Assembly (NCBI RefSeq): GCF_042652185.1
Contig: NZ_JBHSIX010000027.1
Length of the DNA: 64,000 nt
Source of the DNA: Actinacidiphila fildesensis
GTDB taxonomy: Bacteria; Actinomycetota; Actinomycetes; Streptomycetales; Streptomycetaceae
Direction: 5' to 3' (one strand)
The notes below the pieces were generated by a model. That model worked only from the letters and a program-made list of their open reading frames with translations. It was not told the DNA's origin and did not search any database. This document shows positions 7,645 through 16,550 of the stretch, piece by piece (within the stretch, counting starts at the first letter, position 1; each line of letters opens with the position of its first letter). A program made the translations under genes and the position numbers.

Positions 7645-8023
7645 CGGGCTGTGGCACCCCCGGCTGTTGCATCTGATCACCTCGCTCGGCCACGGCGACC
7701 TCCTCGTGGTCGCCGACCCCGGACTTCCCGTCCGGCCGGGAACCGAGACCGTGGACCTGGTGTGGCAGCGCGGCGATCCGCCGTTCCTCCCGGTGCTGGC
7801 CGCTGTGCTCCATGAGCTTGTGGTCGAGCACGCCAGCGTCGCCCAAGAGGCTCGGGACCCAGCCCTCCTGGATGGTCTCGACCGCCAGTTCGCCGGCATC
7901 AGCGTCGACCGGGTACCGCACGACCGGCTGAAGGAACTCACCCTCGGTGCCCGCGTGGTCGTCAGGACAGGCGAGGCCACCCCCTACGCCAACGCGGTAC
8001 TCCGCGCCGGCGTCCCGTTCTGA
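7634..8023 (+). CDS. rbsD: D-ribose pyranase
   Basis: A 129-residue RbsD/FucU-family protein that interconverts the pyranose and furanose forms of ribose so that ribokinase can use it. The conserved histidine is at position 20 in SLGHGDLLVVADPGLPV, and the C-terminal TGEATPYANAVLRAGVPF matches the active-site tail of the family. It overlaps the end of rbsK by 11 bp, so translation is coupled. Confidence 0.93.
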   Translation: MRPDGLWHPRLLHLITSLGHGDLLVVADPGLPVRPGTETVDLVWQRGDPPFLPVLAAVLHELVVEHASVAQEARDPALLDGLDRQFAGISVDRVPHDRLKELTLGARVVVRTGEATPYANAVLRAGVPF

Positions 8024-8103
8024 CCCCGACGCCCGACTCGACGCCAAAGCGCGACGTCAGAGGGCGACAACAGGCCCTGACCCTGTTCCGTTCCCGCAGA
8101 TCC

Positions 8104-8125
8104 TGCGGCGGGCCACCCCGCCGCA
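8104..8125 (+). other. Intercistronic hairpin between rbsD and rbsB
   Basis: A 9-bp perfect stem (TGCGGCGGG / CCCGCCGCA) with a 4-base loop, in the 147-bp gap before rbsB. No U-tract follows. It may protect or process the mRNA so the binding protein is made in excess, which is common for ABC importers. Confidence 0.4.
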
Positions 8126-8170
8126 CCCTCGGCACACCCTCAGCGCACCTCCAATGGAAGGCAGTCCACG

Positions 8171-9142
8171 ATGATCCGCAAGCCTGTTGTCCTGTCCGCC
8201 ACCGCCGCACTCCTGCTCGCGACGGCTCTCACCAGCTGCGGCCAGGAGGGCGACGGAGCCACGAGCGACGGCACTTCGAAGGGCGGAAAGCCCACCGTCT
8301 GCCTGGTAATGAAGTCGCTCGGCAACGAGTACTTCCAGACCATGGAGAAGGGGGCGCAGGACCACGCGAGACAGCGCGGCGACCTGACCCTCACCGCCAG
8401 CGGCATCCAGAACGAGACCGACATCGACGGCCAAGTCGCCGCGATCAACCGGTGCATCACCGACAAGGCCGCCGCCCTCGTGCTGGCTCCCGCCGACTCC
8501 CAGGCACTCGTCGCCCCGCTCAAGCGCGCCGTGAAGGCCGGCATCAAGGTCGTGAACATCGACGTCAAGCTCGACGACGCCGCGCTGAAGGCCGCCGGTC
8601 TCGACGTCCCGTTCGTCGGACCCGACAACACCGAGGGCGCACGGCTGTCGGGGGCGGTGCTCGCCAAGGCGCTCGGCAAAGACGGCAAGGTCGTCATCCT
8701 GGAGGGCAACCCCGGCGCCGCCAACGCCCAGCAGCGCAAAGCCGGTTTCGTCGCCGCGGCCGCCGCCGGCGGTCTGCGGGTGCTCGACTCCAAGACCGCG
8801 CACTGGGAGACCGACGAGGCCTACACCGTCGTGAGCAACATGCTGACCGCACACCCGGACCTTCAGGGGATCCTCGCCTCGAACGACTCGATGGCGCTCG
8901 GCGCGGTCAAGGCCGTGGCCGCAGCGGGCAAGAAGAACCAGATCAAGGTCGCCTCGTTCGACAACATCGAGGCCATCCGGCCGTACGTCAAGGACGGCAG
9001 CGTCGTCGCGACCGTCGACCAGTTCGCCGCGAAGCAGGCCGGTGACGGCATCGACCAGGCCATGAAGCTCATCGCCGGCGACAAGGTCCAGGGCTGGGTG
9101 AAGACCGACGTCAAGGTCATCACCGCGTCCGACCTCGGCTGA
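8171..9142 (+). CDS. rbsB: Ribose ABC transporter substrate-binding lipoprotein
   Basis: A 323-residue type I periplasmic-binding protein. A lipobox (LTSC, lipidated Cys23) follows a 22-residue signal sequence, so it is tethered to the outer face of the membrane. The fold markers VCLVMKSLGNEYFQTMEKG, ASNDSMALGAVKAV and VASFDNIEAIRPYVKDG match ribose/sugar-binding proteins. It delivers ribose to RbsC and RbsA encoded next. ATG at 8171; the start codon follows GGAAGGC by about 9 bases. Confidence 0.9.
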   Translation: MIRKPVVLSATAALLLATALTSCGQEGDGATSDGTSKGGKPTVCLVMKSLGNEYFQTMEKGAQDHARQRGDLTLTASGIQNETDIDGQVAAINRCITDKAAALVLAPADSQALVAPLKRAVKAGIKVVNIDVKLDDAALKAAGLDVPFVGPDNTEGARLSGAVLAKALGKDGKVVILEGNPGAANAQQRKAGFVAAAAAGGLRVLDSKTAHWETDEAYTVVSNMLTAHPDLQGILASNDSMALGAVKAVAAAGKKNQIKVASFDNIEAIRPYVKDGSVVATVDQFAAKQAGDGIDQAMKLIAGDKVQGWVKTDVKVITASDLG

Positions 9143-9185
9143 CCAGGACCGGAAGGCGGAACCCCATGCCGGAAGGCAGAACCTC

Positions 9186-10736
9186 ATGACCGCACGACTC
9201 CCGAGCCCCCCGGCCCCTGTGCTGGAGGCGACCGGGATCCGCAAGCAGTTCCCCGGCGTACTGGCCCTCGACGACGTGCGGCTCGAACTGCTCCCCGGCG
9301 AGGTGCACGCCCTGCTGGGCGAGAACGGCGCGGGCAAGTCGACCCTGGTCCGGATTCTCGCCGGCATCCAGCAGCCGGATGCCGGCGGCATGACGCTGGG
9401 CGGGAAGCCCTACCAGCCCGCCGACCCGGCGGCGGCCATGCAGGCCGGCGTCCAGGTCGTGCACCAAGAACTCAACCTGCTGCCCAACCTGACCGTGGCC
9501 GAGAACCTGTTCTTCCAGAACCTCCCGCGTCGCCACGGGCTGGTCAACCGCAAGGAACTGCACCGCAGGGCCGAGGAGCTGCTCGCCGAGGTCGGGCTCG
9601 AGGTCCGGCCGCAGACGAAGGTGGAGCGGCTAGGCATCGCCCAGATGCAGTTGCTGGAGATTGCCAGGACCCTGTGGCAGGACTGCCGGGTCCTGGTGAT
9701 GGACGAGCCCACCGCGACCCTCACCCCGCGGGAGACCTCTCGCCTGTTCACCCTGCTGCGGGCGATCACCGCGCGCGGCACCGCCGTCCTCTACATCTCC
9801 CACCACTTGGAGGAGGTCTTCGAGCTCGGGGACCGAATGACGGTCTTCCGCAACGGCCGCCATGTGGCCACCCAGGAACTGGCCGGGACGAGCACCGCCG
9901 ACGTCATCCAACTCATGGTCGGCCGCGACATGGAGCACGAGTACCCGCCGCACGTGCCACGCGAGCCGGGTCCTGAACTGCTACGGGCCGACGCGCTGCA
10001 CCCACGCGGCGGCGAGCCGGTCTCATTCGCCCTGCATGCCGGTGAGGTCGTGGGCATGGCGGGGCTCGTCGGCTCGGGGCGCACCGAAACCGTGCGCGCC
10101 CTGTTCGGCGCGGATCCGCGCCAGGGCGGAACCGTTCTGGTCAAGGGCCGGCCGGTCCGCATCGCCTCCCCCAAGCACGCGGTCCGGCATGGCATCAGCC
10201 TGCTGACCGAGGACCGCAAGAGTCAGGGTCTGGTCCTCGACATGCCCCTCGCCGCGAACATCACCCTGGCCGCCATCGGGAAGATCTCACGCGGTGGAGT
10301 CCTGCGGCGCGCCGAGGAGAACCGGCTGGCCCGCCAGGCGGTCGACCGGCTCGCGGTGCGCACCCCGGGGGTGCGCCATCCCGTCAGGACGCTGTCAGGC
10401 GGCAACCAACAAAAGGTTGTCCTGGGCCGCTGGCTGCTGGCCGGCGCCGATGTCCTGGTGGTCGACGAGCCCACGCGCGGCATCGATGTCGGTGCCCGCT
10501 ACGAGATCCACCAGCAACTCGTCGACCTCGCGGCCGACGGCAAAGCGCTCCTGGTCGTCTCCTCCGACCTGCCGGAGCTCATGGGGATCTGTGACCGCAT
10601 TCTCGTGTTCTCCCGAGGCCGCGTCGTCGGCGAAGTGCAGCGGAAGGACTTCGACAGCTCACAGATCCTCGCCCTGGCCTACTCCGGTTACACCTCCGCC
10701 GACTCTCCGGCACCCACGAACGGTGACACCCCATGA
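9186..10736 (+). CDS. rbsA: Ribose ABC transporter ATP-binding protein (dual NBD)
   Basis: A 516-residue protein with two nucleotide-binding domains fused, as in sugar importers of the RbsA/MglA class. The first Walker A is GENGAGKST at residues 45-53, with Walker B VLVMDEPTATLT. The second domain keeps the signature LSGGNQQKVVLGRWL and DEPTRGID but has the usual degenerate Walker A. It powers ribose uptake with RbsC. Its stop overlaps the rbsC start (ATGA). Confidence 0.93.
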   Translation: MTARLPSPPAPVLEATGIRKQFPGVLALDDVRLELLPGEVHALLGENGAGKSTLVRILAGIQQPDAGGMTLGGKPYQPADPAAAMQAGVQVVHQELNLLPNLTVAENLFFQNLPRRHGLVNRKELHRRAEELLAEVGLEVRPQTKVERLGIAQMQLLEIARTLWQDCRVLVMDEPTATLTPRETSRLFTLLRAITARGTAVLYISHHLEEVFELGDRMTVFRNGRHVATQELAGTSTADVIQLMVGRDMEHEYPPHVPREPGPELLRADALHPRGGEPVSFALHAGEVVGMAGLVGSGRTETVRALFGADPRQGGTVLVKGRPVRIASPKHAVRHGISLLTEDRKSQGLVLDMPLAANITLAAIGKISRGGVLRRAEENRLARQAVDRLAVRTPGVRHPVRTLSGGNQQKVVLGRWLLAGADVLVVDEPTRGIDVGARYEIHQQLVDLAADGKALLVVSSDLPELMGICDRILVFSRGRVVGEVQRKDFDSSQILALAYSGYTSADSPAPTNGDTP

Positions 10737-11743
10737 CTTCCGTAACGCTCGGCCGCAAACCGCACCCGGCCTCCTCGCTGGCTCAGCAGGTGATGGGCGA
10801 GGCCGGTATCGGTATCGCCCTGCTCGCCCTGGTGGCCATCTTCACGCTGTCCGCACCGAAGTTCGCCACCTCAGACAACATCACGCACATCGCCACCGAG
10901 ATCACCCTCAACACGATGCTCGCGGTCGGCATGACCTTCGTCATCCTCGTCGGCGGCATCGATCTGTCGGTCGGGTCGGTCATGGCACTGTCGGCCGTCG
11001 TCTCCGGCGACGTACTGACGGCCGGCGGACTGTCCACGTCCGCCGCGGTACTGCTCGCCGTGCTGGTCTCCGCGCTGGTGGGCATGGGCTGCGGGCTGGT
11101 CAACGGGCTGGTTTCGGAACGCTGGCGTGTGCCGTCCTTCATCGTCACCCTGGGCATGCTCAACGTGGCGCGGGGCGCGGCACTGCAGTACACCGACGCC
11201 AAGACGCTGTACGACTTCCCCGAGAGCTTCAACCGCTTCGGCACCTCGACGCTGCTGGGGATCCCCACTCTCTTCTGGATATCCCTGCTGATGGTCGCGG
11301 TCGGACATCTGGTACTCACCCGGACCGTCTTCGGCAGGCTCGTCTTCGCGATCGGCAGCAACGAGGAAGCAGTCCGGCTCTCCGGGCACCGCACCGGCGT
11401 GGTGAAGGTCGCCGCGTTCGTGATCGCGGGCTTCACCGTCGGCATCGCCGCCGTGACGTACATGGCCCGCCTCAACATCGCCAGCCCGATCCTGGGTAGC
11501 GGCTACGAGCTCAACGCGATCGCCGCCGTGGTGATTGGCGGCGCCTCGCTGTCCGGCGGCAAGGGCTCGATGGTCGGCACGCTGCTGGGCGCCTGTCTGC
11601 TGGGTGTACTGACCAATGGCTTGCTGCTGATGGGTGTATCGGACTTCCAGCGCCAGATGATCACCGGCGCGGTCATCATGGTCGCCGTGGTGGTCGACCA
11701 CTACCGCGGCCGGCTCGCCTCCCGCCTCGTCGCACGGCCCTGA
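10733..11743 (+). CDS. rbsC: Ribose ABC transporter permease
   Basis: A 336-residue, highly hydrophobic integral membrane protein with about 8-10 helices. The blocks MTFVILVGGIDLSVGS, VTLGMLNVARG, LNAIAAVVIGGASLSGGKGS and LLGVLTNGLLLMGVS are characteristic of the RbsC/AraH permease family. Last gene of the operon; the ATGA overlap with rbsA makes assembly of permease and ATPase stoichiometric. Confidence 0.93.
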   Translation: MTSVTLGRKPHPASSLAQQVMGEAGIGIALLALVAIFTLSAPKFATSDNITHIATEITLNTMLAVGMTFVILVGGIDLSVGSVMALSAVVSGDVLTAGGLSTSAAVLLAVLVSALVGMGCGLVNGLVSERWRVPSFIVTLGMLNVARGAALQYTDAKTLYDFPESFNRFGTSTLLGIPTLFWISLLMVAVGHLVLTRTVFGRLVFAIGSNEEAVRLSGHRTGVVKVAAFVIAGFTVGIAAVTYMARLNIASPILGSGYELNAIAAVVIGGASLSGGKGSMVGTLLGACLLGVLTNGLLLMGVSDFQRQMITGAVIMVAVVVDHYRGRLASRLVARP

Positions 11744-12054
11744 GTCCCGCCGCCGGCGGCCCATCGGCAGGCGCGGCGCCGGAGGGCCACCGCCGCGCGT
11801 CAGGACGTCGAGGCCCCACCGATCCGCGCGGCAGCCGTTGAGGATCTTGCAAAGCCGGTGGCCGATCTTGAGGCAGTGCAAGTTGGCTAGGTGATACCCC
11901 GACCGACCACCCGGGCCGGTCGAAGCCGTCGCCCGGCAGCAGCACCAACGAGGTCTGAGAGGTCGTAACACGATCTTGTTGAGATGCCCTGGTCGGGCGT
12001 AACCGGTAAGATGATTCGGCCGTTCGTGATGGTGTGATTACTCGGCCGTGAATC
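11744..12054. other. Intergenic stretch with IS boundary, no gene
   Basis: After the rbsC stop the sequence is GC-rich with several short dyads (for example CCGCCGCCGGCGG just after the stop), then changes near 11958 to a lower-GC segment (AGGTCGTAACACGATCTTG) that is likely the left part of the degraded IS5-family element. No coding frame with recognisable product is seen. Confidence 0.45.
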
Positions 12055-12558
12055 GTGGATGACGACTTGTGGGCACTGATCGAGCCGTTGCTGCCGCCCT
12101 GGCCCGAGCGGTCCCCAGGGCGGCAGCAACGGCCGGTGGCAGACAGGCTCCGTCTGCAGGGCATTCTGTAGGTCCTCTACAACGATATTGCCTGGCAACT
12201 GCTGCCGCTGGAGCTGGGGTTCGGTTCCGGGCAGACCTGCTCGGGCCGCCTGGACGGTGGGAGCAGGCCGGCGTCTTCGACCAGCTGCACCGCATCCTGC
12301 TCTCCGAGTTGAACGTGGTCGGCGGACTCAACTGGTCACGGGCACGCGTGGACGGCTCCCACATCCGCGCGAAAGAGGTTTTGCCGACACCGGTCCGTCC
12401 CCTGTCGACCGGCGCAAGACGGGCAGCAAGCACCACTTGATCTGCGACGGACGCGGCACCCCGCTCAAGGTCATCACCACCGCGGCCAACGTCAACGACG
12501 TCACGCAGAGCCCCGCCCTGGTCGACGGTATCGCGCCGGTAGCGGGTCGCCCGGCAGG
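12055..12558 (+). pseudogene. IS5-family transposase remnant
   Basis: The reading frame starting near 12055 gives DDDLWALIEPLLPPWPERSPG, then a TAG at about 12169, then VLYNDIAWQLLPLELGFGSG. A one-base loss near 12255 moves the sequence to AGVFDQLHRILLSELNVV and VDGSHIRAK, which contains the first catalytic Asp. Another shift leads to DRRKTGSKHHLICDGRG and VITTAANVNDV. These blocks are characteristic of IS5-group transposases. The sequence ends abruptly near 12558, before the second and third catalytic residues. At least one nonsense and two frame changes make it dead. Confidence 0.75.
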
Positions 12559-12596
12559 GCTGATTCAAAGTCCAGGTGATCATGTGGCAATGCTGG

Positions 12597-13042
12597 TCAG
12601 GCAAGCCCGAGCAGGTCGAGCGAGCGGGTGAACGGCGTGTAGGAGACCTCCCGCAGTCCGGCGGCGATACTGTGGTGGCCGGCGTCCCAAAGGGTGTTGA
12701 TCGCGAAGTTCCGCAGCGTGGCCATGTTCTCCGGTCCGTGTCCGGTCCGGACCTTGGAGGCGTCCTCGGCGAACGTCACGTCTCTGACGTGGTGGACGGC
12801 CTCGATGCCCCACTGCGACCTGGCGAGACGGCCGATGAGCTGCGGCGATGCCTCACGCGCGGTCATGTCAGTGATGGCGTGGACGGTCTGTCGGGTGACC
12901 TTGCGGGTCTTGACGTCGGTGCGATGCCGCAGGATCTTCGCCGCCTGGACGACGTGGGGGACTCCAGGCCGAGGCCGGTGACCGTGAGCGTGCGTACCGA
13001 GCGGGTCTCGCGCCGCCCGTGCCCGGCAGCATCAAGATCAAT
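12597..13042 (-). pseudogene. ISAs1-family transposase C-terminal fragment
   Basis: On the minus strand, from the IS5 edge at 13042, the sequence reads HGRRETRSVRTLTVTG, the conserved block of ISAs1-type transposases. After one frame change near 12955 it continues to MTAREASPQLIGRLARSQW, GIEAVHHVRDVTFAEDAS, RTGHGPENMATLRNFAIN and ends at 12597. The glutamate in the HVRDVTFAED region belongs to the catalytic triad. The N-terminal half is missing. The neighbouring IS5 element starts exactly where it is cut, but no matching remainder is found beyond that element. Confidence 0.75.
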
Positions 13043-13916
13043 GAGGCTACGAAGTCGTTTCATTTGGTGAGTCGGCGGTGGTTGATGAGGCTGGTGGCGA
13101 TGGCAGTGAACGCCAGGAAGTGCTCGGGCTTGCGTTCGTAGCGTCGGTGGAGGCGACGACATCCGCCGAGCCAGGACATGGTGCGCTCGACCACCCAGCG
13201 GTGTTGGCCCAGGCGTTGTGAGTTCTCAACGCCGCGCCGGGCGATGCGAGGAATGATGTTCTGCTCGCGGAGCCATCGACGCAGGTAGGGATAGTCGTAG
13301 CCCTTGTCGCCGCGGAGCTTTGCCGGGCGGCGACGCCGCGGACCGCGAGGGCTGCGGACGGGCGGGATCCCCATGACCAGCGGTTGCAGGGCCAGGCTGT
13401 CGTGGGTATTGGCGGCCGAGATGGCGACAAAAACGGGCAGGTCGGCACGATCGACGACGAGATGGATTTTCGATCCCAACTTGCCGCGATCGGTCGGATT
13501 CGGTCCGGTCAGCTGCCCCCTTTGAGGGCGCGGACACTTACGGAGTCAACGGCGAATCGTGACCAGTCCAAACCCCCCTGAGCACCGAGTTCATCGAGGA
13601 TGACGCGGTGCAGGCGGGCCCAGACACGCAGCTGGGTCCACCGCGCAAAACGTCGGTAGACGGTGGGCCAGGCCGGCCCGAACACCGGCGGTAACTGCCG
13701 CCAGGAGCATCCAGACGTGGCCACGAACACGATCGCGGTCAGGCACTCACGGTCGCCGGCCCGCCGACGGCCCCCGCCCTGCGGACGCACCACCACCGTC
13801 TCCGGCACCACCCGCCGAAACAACTCCCACAACTCATCCGAGACCAGATGCTCAGCAAGACTCGTCATACCAACACAATGACAACCCCCGCCAAAGGAAA
13901 CGTCGTCTTATTACTC
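13043..13916 (-). mobile_element. IS5-family element, apparently complete, about 874 bp
   Basis: Imperfect inverted ends are seen at 13043-13067 and 13891-13916. The inner parts GTCGTTTCATTTGG and GACGTTTCCTTTGG match at 12 of 14 positions and both ends begin GAG. The two-frame transposase fills the element. No clean target duplication is visible. It lies against the ISAs1 fragment, suggesting insertion followed by deletion. Confidence 0.65.
13060..13868 (-). CDS. IS5-family transposase made by -1 frameshifting (two overlapping frames)
   Basis: The first frame (13868 to 13509) encodes the N-terminal domain (LVSDELWELFRRVVPE, CSWRQLPPVFGPAWPTVYRR) and the first catalytic region (FAVDSVSVRALKGGS) before a TGA. 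The second frame continues, after slipping back one base in the AAAGGGGG run near 13520, with QLTGPNPTDRGKLGSKIHLV, LRGDKGYDYPYLRRWL (second Asp region) and RWVVERTMSWLGGCRRLHRR (Glu), ending at 13060. IS5/IS427-group elements are known to make the full transposase by this kind of frameshift. Product about 269 residues, the expected length, with all catalytic regions present, so it may still be active. Confidence 0.75.
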
Positions 13917-14162
13917 ACGGCAGCTCTTTATGGAGGCGAGGGGACCTGGCTAACGGGCTGCGGCCGAGCTGGCCGGTCCTCACCACCCGGCCCGATTACG
14001 TGACTGCATTCAGACGGGCTTCTGAAACACCGCGACGCCGGGCAAGTCACCGCGCGAACCCGCCGCGGAACGCGGCAGAAAGCGGCCATCCCCGTGCGGG
14101 TTCCCCACCAGGGGCGTCCAGGATTCTGCGAACTCGCGTGCTTTGAACCTGTCAACCATCAA

Positions 14163-14191
14163 GGTCTCCCCGCGCGAGCGGGGGTAGTTCG
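14163..14191 (+). repeat. Solitary type I-E-like CRISPR repeat
   Basis: A 29-nt unit with the 6-bp hairpin CCCCGC-GCGA-GCGGGG, then a GGTAGTTCG tail. Length, hairpin and tail agree with actinobacterial type I-E repeats. Positions one period away on either side (about 61 nt) hold no second good copy, and no cas gene lies in the window. Confidence 0.5.
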
Positions 14192-14630
14192 AGGATGACC
14201 TAGCCAACGCCATGAACCAACCGGTAACTACCATGCCCGCGCAGCCAGCAAGCTGTCTGCCCCAGCGTCGAGCTGCTGCAGACACGTACGATGCCGTTCG
14301 TTCCAGGCCGAGCACCGATGCACGAACCCCAGCCCAGATGCAGCCTCGACCACTGCGCAGAGCCCCAAGAATGGCCACCGACCCTGGGACTCTTCTGGGA
14401 CTTCCGGCCGCATCAACGGGCATTACCGTGAAACAACCGAAAGACCATATTCGCTGGTCGGCGCCCAGCAGCCTGCCATTCCGGCAGGTCACGGACTCGC
14501 GTGGTCCCTTCCGCGACATCTGACTGGGCGAATGCGGACACCTCCTCTGAGCGCTTACGCAAAGCGAATCGGCACGACCCACACCTGCACCGCCAGACGG
14601 GACAGGCGATGCTCCTACGGCAGTACCTCT

Positions 14631-14678
14631 TGGGGAGAATTTGGGGAGTGCGAGCGCCTCTGGGGAGCGCGTGGGGAG
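14631..14678 (+). repeat. Four TGGGGAG direct repeats in two 11-bp-phased pairs
   Basis: Copies begin at 14631, 14642, 14661 and 14672. Spacing is 11, 19 and 11 bp. Pairs one helical turn apart resemble arm-type binding sites of tyrosine integrases; no integrase gene is adjacent. Confidence 0.55.
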
Positions 14679-15210
14679 TATCAACTGCACAACCGGGCAC
14701 GAGTCTGAAAGAAAGACGGATCCGCCCAGGCCAGAGCCCCGTTCAGCGACATCACTCCAGGTCAAAGCCGTCAGCTGGACAACTTCACGACGTACGCGCC
14801 GAGGTCGTCGGCCTCTCCCCTCCGGCGCGGATCCGCCCTCGCGCCGGGGCACATAGCGGATTTCCGTTACTTCATTCAGATTCCCAGGACGTCCGACTCA
14901 TTAGCCGGCGCGGCTGGCTCGCGGGACGGCGGACAAGTGTCGTCATCAGCCCTGTGGGGTTCGTCGCACATAGACAGCCACGAAGGTTTCCGAGGGGCGA
15001 GTCGCGCCTACGCCGACAATGATGTTTTCCGTAGCACTGCGAGAGCGCTGGCAGCTCCACAGGTCAGTGATCCTGCCTGGCAAAGCCGAGAGGCACAGCG
15101 CAGAGAACCTCGGAGTGGAGACGAAAATATATGGGTTCGGGCCCGTCCGGCTGGGTCTACCTCGTCTGCAGTGAACGACGCCTGCGGCCCGGCACGGGGC
15201 CTCGCAGCCG

Positions 15211-15295
15211 TCCCAGCACGATCCCAGCACGGTAGAGATGATCAAGGGTGATGACAGGTGTCGAAGGGTGAGTTATCCCAGCACCATCCCAGCAC
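15211..15295 (+). repeat. Four TCCCAGCAC direct repeats in two 11-bp-phased pairs
   Basis: Copies begin at 15211, 15222, 15276 and 15287. The two pairs each have 11-bp phasing and are 65 bp apart, with an AAGGGTGA-type repeat between them. The layout fits integrase arm sites flanking a core, but no attachment core or tRNA end was identified. Confidence 0.55.
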
Positions 15296-15306
15296 GGGAA
15301 AAACCA

Positions 15307-15334
15307 GGGGCCCGGCTTCGAAAAACCGGACCCC
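15307..15334 (-). terminator. Rho-independent terminator of the chitinase gene
   Basis: On the minus strand a 9-bp stem (GGGGTCCGG / CCGGGCCCC, one G-U pair) is followed by TGGTTTTT. It lies 52 bp beyond the chitinase stop codon. Confidence 0.75.
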
Positions 15335-15385
15335 TCTTGACCTGCACGTTTGCCAGGTCATCGTCGCAATGCTATGAAGCCCGAT

Positions 15386-16441
15386 TCAGCGCCCCTGGAG
15401 GGCCTTGACGTTGTTCCCGAAGGTCCATCCCTTCGAGCCGTCCCAGTTGATGGACCAGGTCATGAGCCCCTTGAGGCCGCCGCTGTACTTGTTCCAGGCC
15501 TGGGACACCAGGTTCGGTGCCATGTACCCGCCCCCGGCGCCCGGTTGGGCGGGCAGTCCCGGGACCTGCTTGTCGTAGGGGACCTTGATGGTGGTGCCCT
15601 GGACGACGAGTCCCTTGTTCAGGCAGTCGGTCTGCGCGGTGAACCCCGCGACCGTGCCGGCGGAGTAGGAGTCGCCGGAGCACCCGTACATGCTGCCGTT
15701 GTAGTACTGCATGTTCAGCCACCACAGCCGGCCGTTGTCCGCGTACTTCTTGACGATGGGCAGGTACGCGCCCCAGATCGAGCCGTAGGCCACGCTGCCG
15801 CCGGTGACGTAGGCGGTCTCGGGCGCCATGGTCAGACCGAAGTTCGAGGGCATCTGGGCGAGGACGCCGTCGATGATGCGCACGAGGTTGGCCTGCGAGG
15901 CGGACAGCTTGGTGATGGTGCCGCTGCCGATGAGACCGGTCTCGATGTCGATGTCGATGCCGTCGAAGTTGTACGCCTTGAGGATCGGCACCACGGTCGC
16001 GATGAACCGGTCCGCGACAGCGGTGGAGTTGAGGTCGATCCCTGCCGCCGCACCGCCGATGGACATCAGGATCGTCTGACCGGCTGCCTTGGCCTGGCAC
16101 ATCTCGGCCGGGGTCGGCACCTTCACGGTCGAGTCCATCCCGTCCTGCCACAGGACGGTGCCGTCCGAGTGGATGACGGGGAACGCCGCGTTGATGACGT
16201 TGTAGCCGTGATCATGGATGCGGGCGTCGGTGATCGGGATCCAGCCGAGCGGGGGGTGCACACCGTTCGCGGCGCCGTCCCAGTTCTCCCAGTACCCCTG
16301 GAGTACCTTGCCCGCCGGCTTCGACTTGACCGCGCACACGGTGGCCTGGGGTGCGGCGCTCGGCGCCGCGGCGACGAGCATCTGGACGGCGAAGGCCGTC
16401 GCCAGGCCGACTCCCAGCAGACGTGATGTCCGACCGATCAT
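15386..16441 (-). CDS. Secreted GH18 chitinase
   Basis: A 351-residue endochitinase that hydrolyses beta-1,4-GlcNAc chains by substrate-assisted catalysis. A signal peptide (MIGRTSRLLGVGLATAFAV...) precedes a single GH18 barrel. The SIGG strand motif is at 127-130 and the catalytic DGIDIDIE at 160-167, with Glu167 the proton donor. The C-terminal barrel strands are present (GLKGLMTWSINWDGSKGW). No carbohydrate-binding or fibronectin module is attached. Inverted TGGTCCAGACCT operators and a promoter lie at 16551-16594, so expression should respond to amino sugars through DasR-type control. The ATG at 16441 was chosen because the signal peptide begins there. Confidence 0.93.
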   Translation of the reverse strand: MIGRTSRLLGVGLATAFAVQMLVAAAPSAAPQATVCAVKSKPAGKVLQGYWENWDGAANGVHPPLGWIPITDARIHDHGYNVINAAFPVIHSDGTVLWQDGMDSTVKVPTPAEMCQAKAAGQTILMSIGGAAAGIDLNSTAVADRFIATVVPILKAYNFDGIDIDIETGLIGSGTITKLSASQANLVRIIDGVLAQMPSNFGLTMAPETAYVTGGSVAYGSIWGAYLPIVKKYADNGRLWWLNMQYYNGSMYGCSGDSYSAGTVAGFTAQTDCLNKGLVVQGTTIKVPYDKQVPGLPAQPGAGGGYMAPNLVSQAWNKYSGGLKGLMTWSINWDGSKGWTFGNNVKALQGR

Positions 16442-16550
16442 GTTTCGCTCCGTCTCTCCATGAACACCATCACCGGGTCCACATGGCGTCCACGGGCGCA
16501 GGACAGTGGGTGAGTTGGCAGAAGGCACAGGACTCGTCGCGAGCGTCGCC

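Larger units (their letters stand above)
13917..15306. other. 1.4-kb gene-poor scar region
   Basis: No coding frame in this stretch has recognisable protein features; the longest minus-strand frame (14852-14010) is low in typical Streptomyces codon bias. It contains a single CRISPR-like repeat (14163-14191), paired TGGGGAG repeats (14631-14678) and paired TCCCAGCAC repeats (15211-15295). The base composition is lower in GC than the flanks. It looks like the remains of integrated elements. Confidence 0.5.

Noticed and set aside
8024..8170. Riboswitch or leader peptide before rbsB
   Set aside because: Only a short hairpin is visible; no known aptamer pattern.
14010..14852. A 280-codon minus-strand frame in the scar region
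   Set aside because: No recognisable domain, atypical codon use, and it crosses the CRISPR-like repeat and integrase-like repeats.
13917..15306. Search for a tRNA gene as integration target next to the paired repeats
   Set aside because: No cloverleaf with an acceptor stem and a TTCRA-type T-loop could be assembled by eye on either strand.
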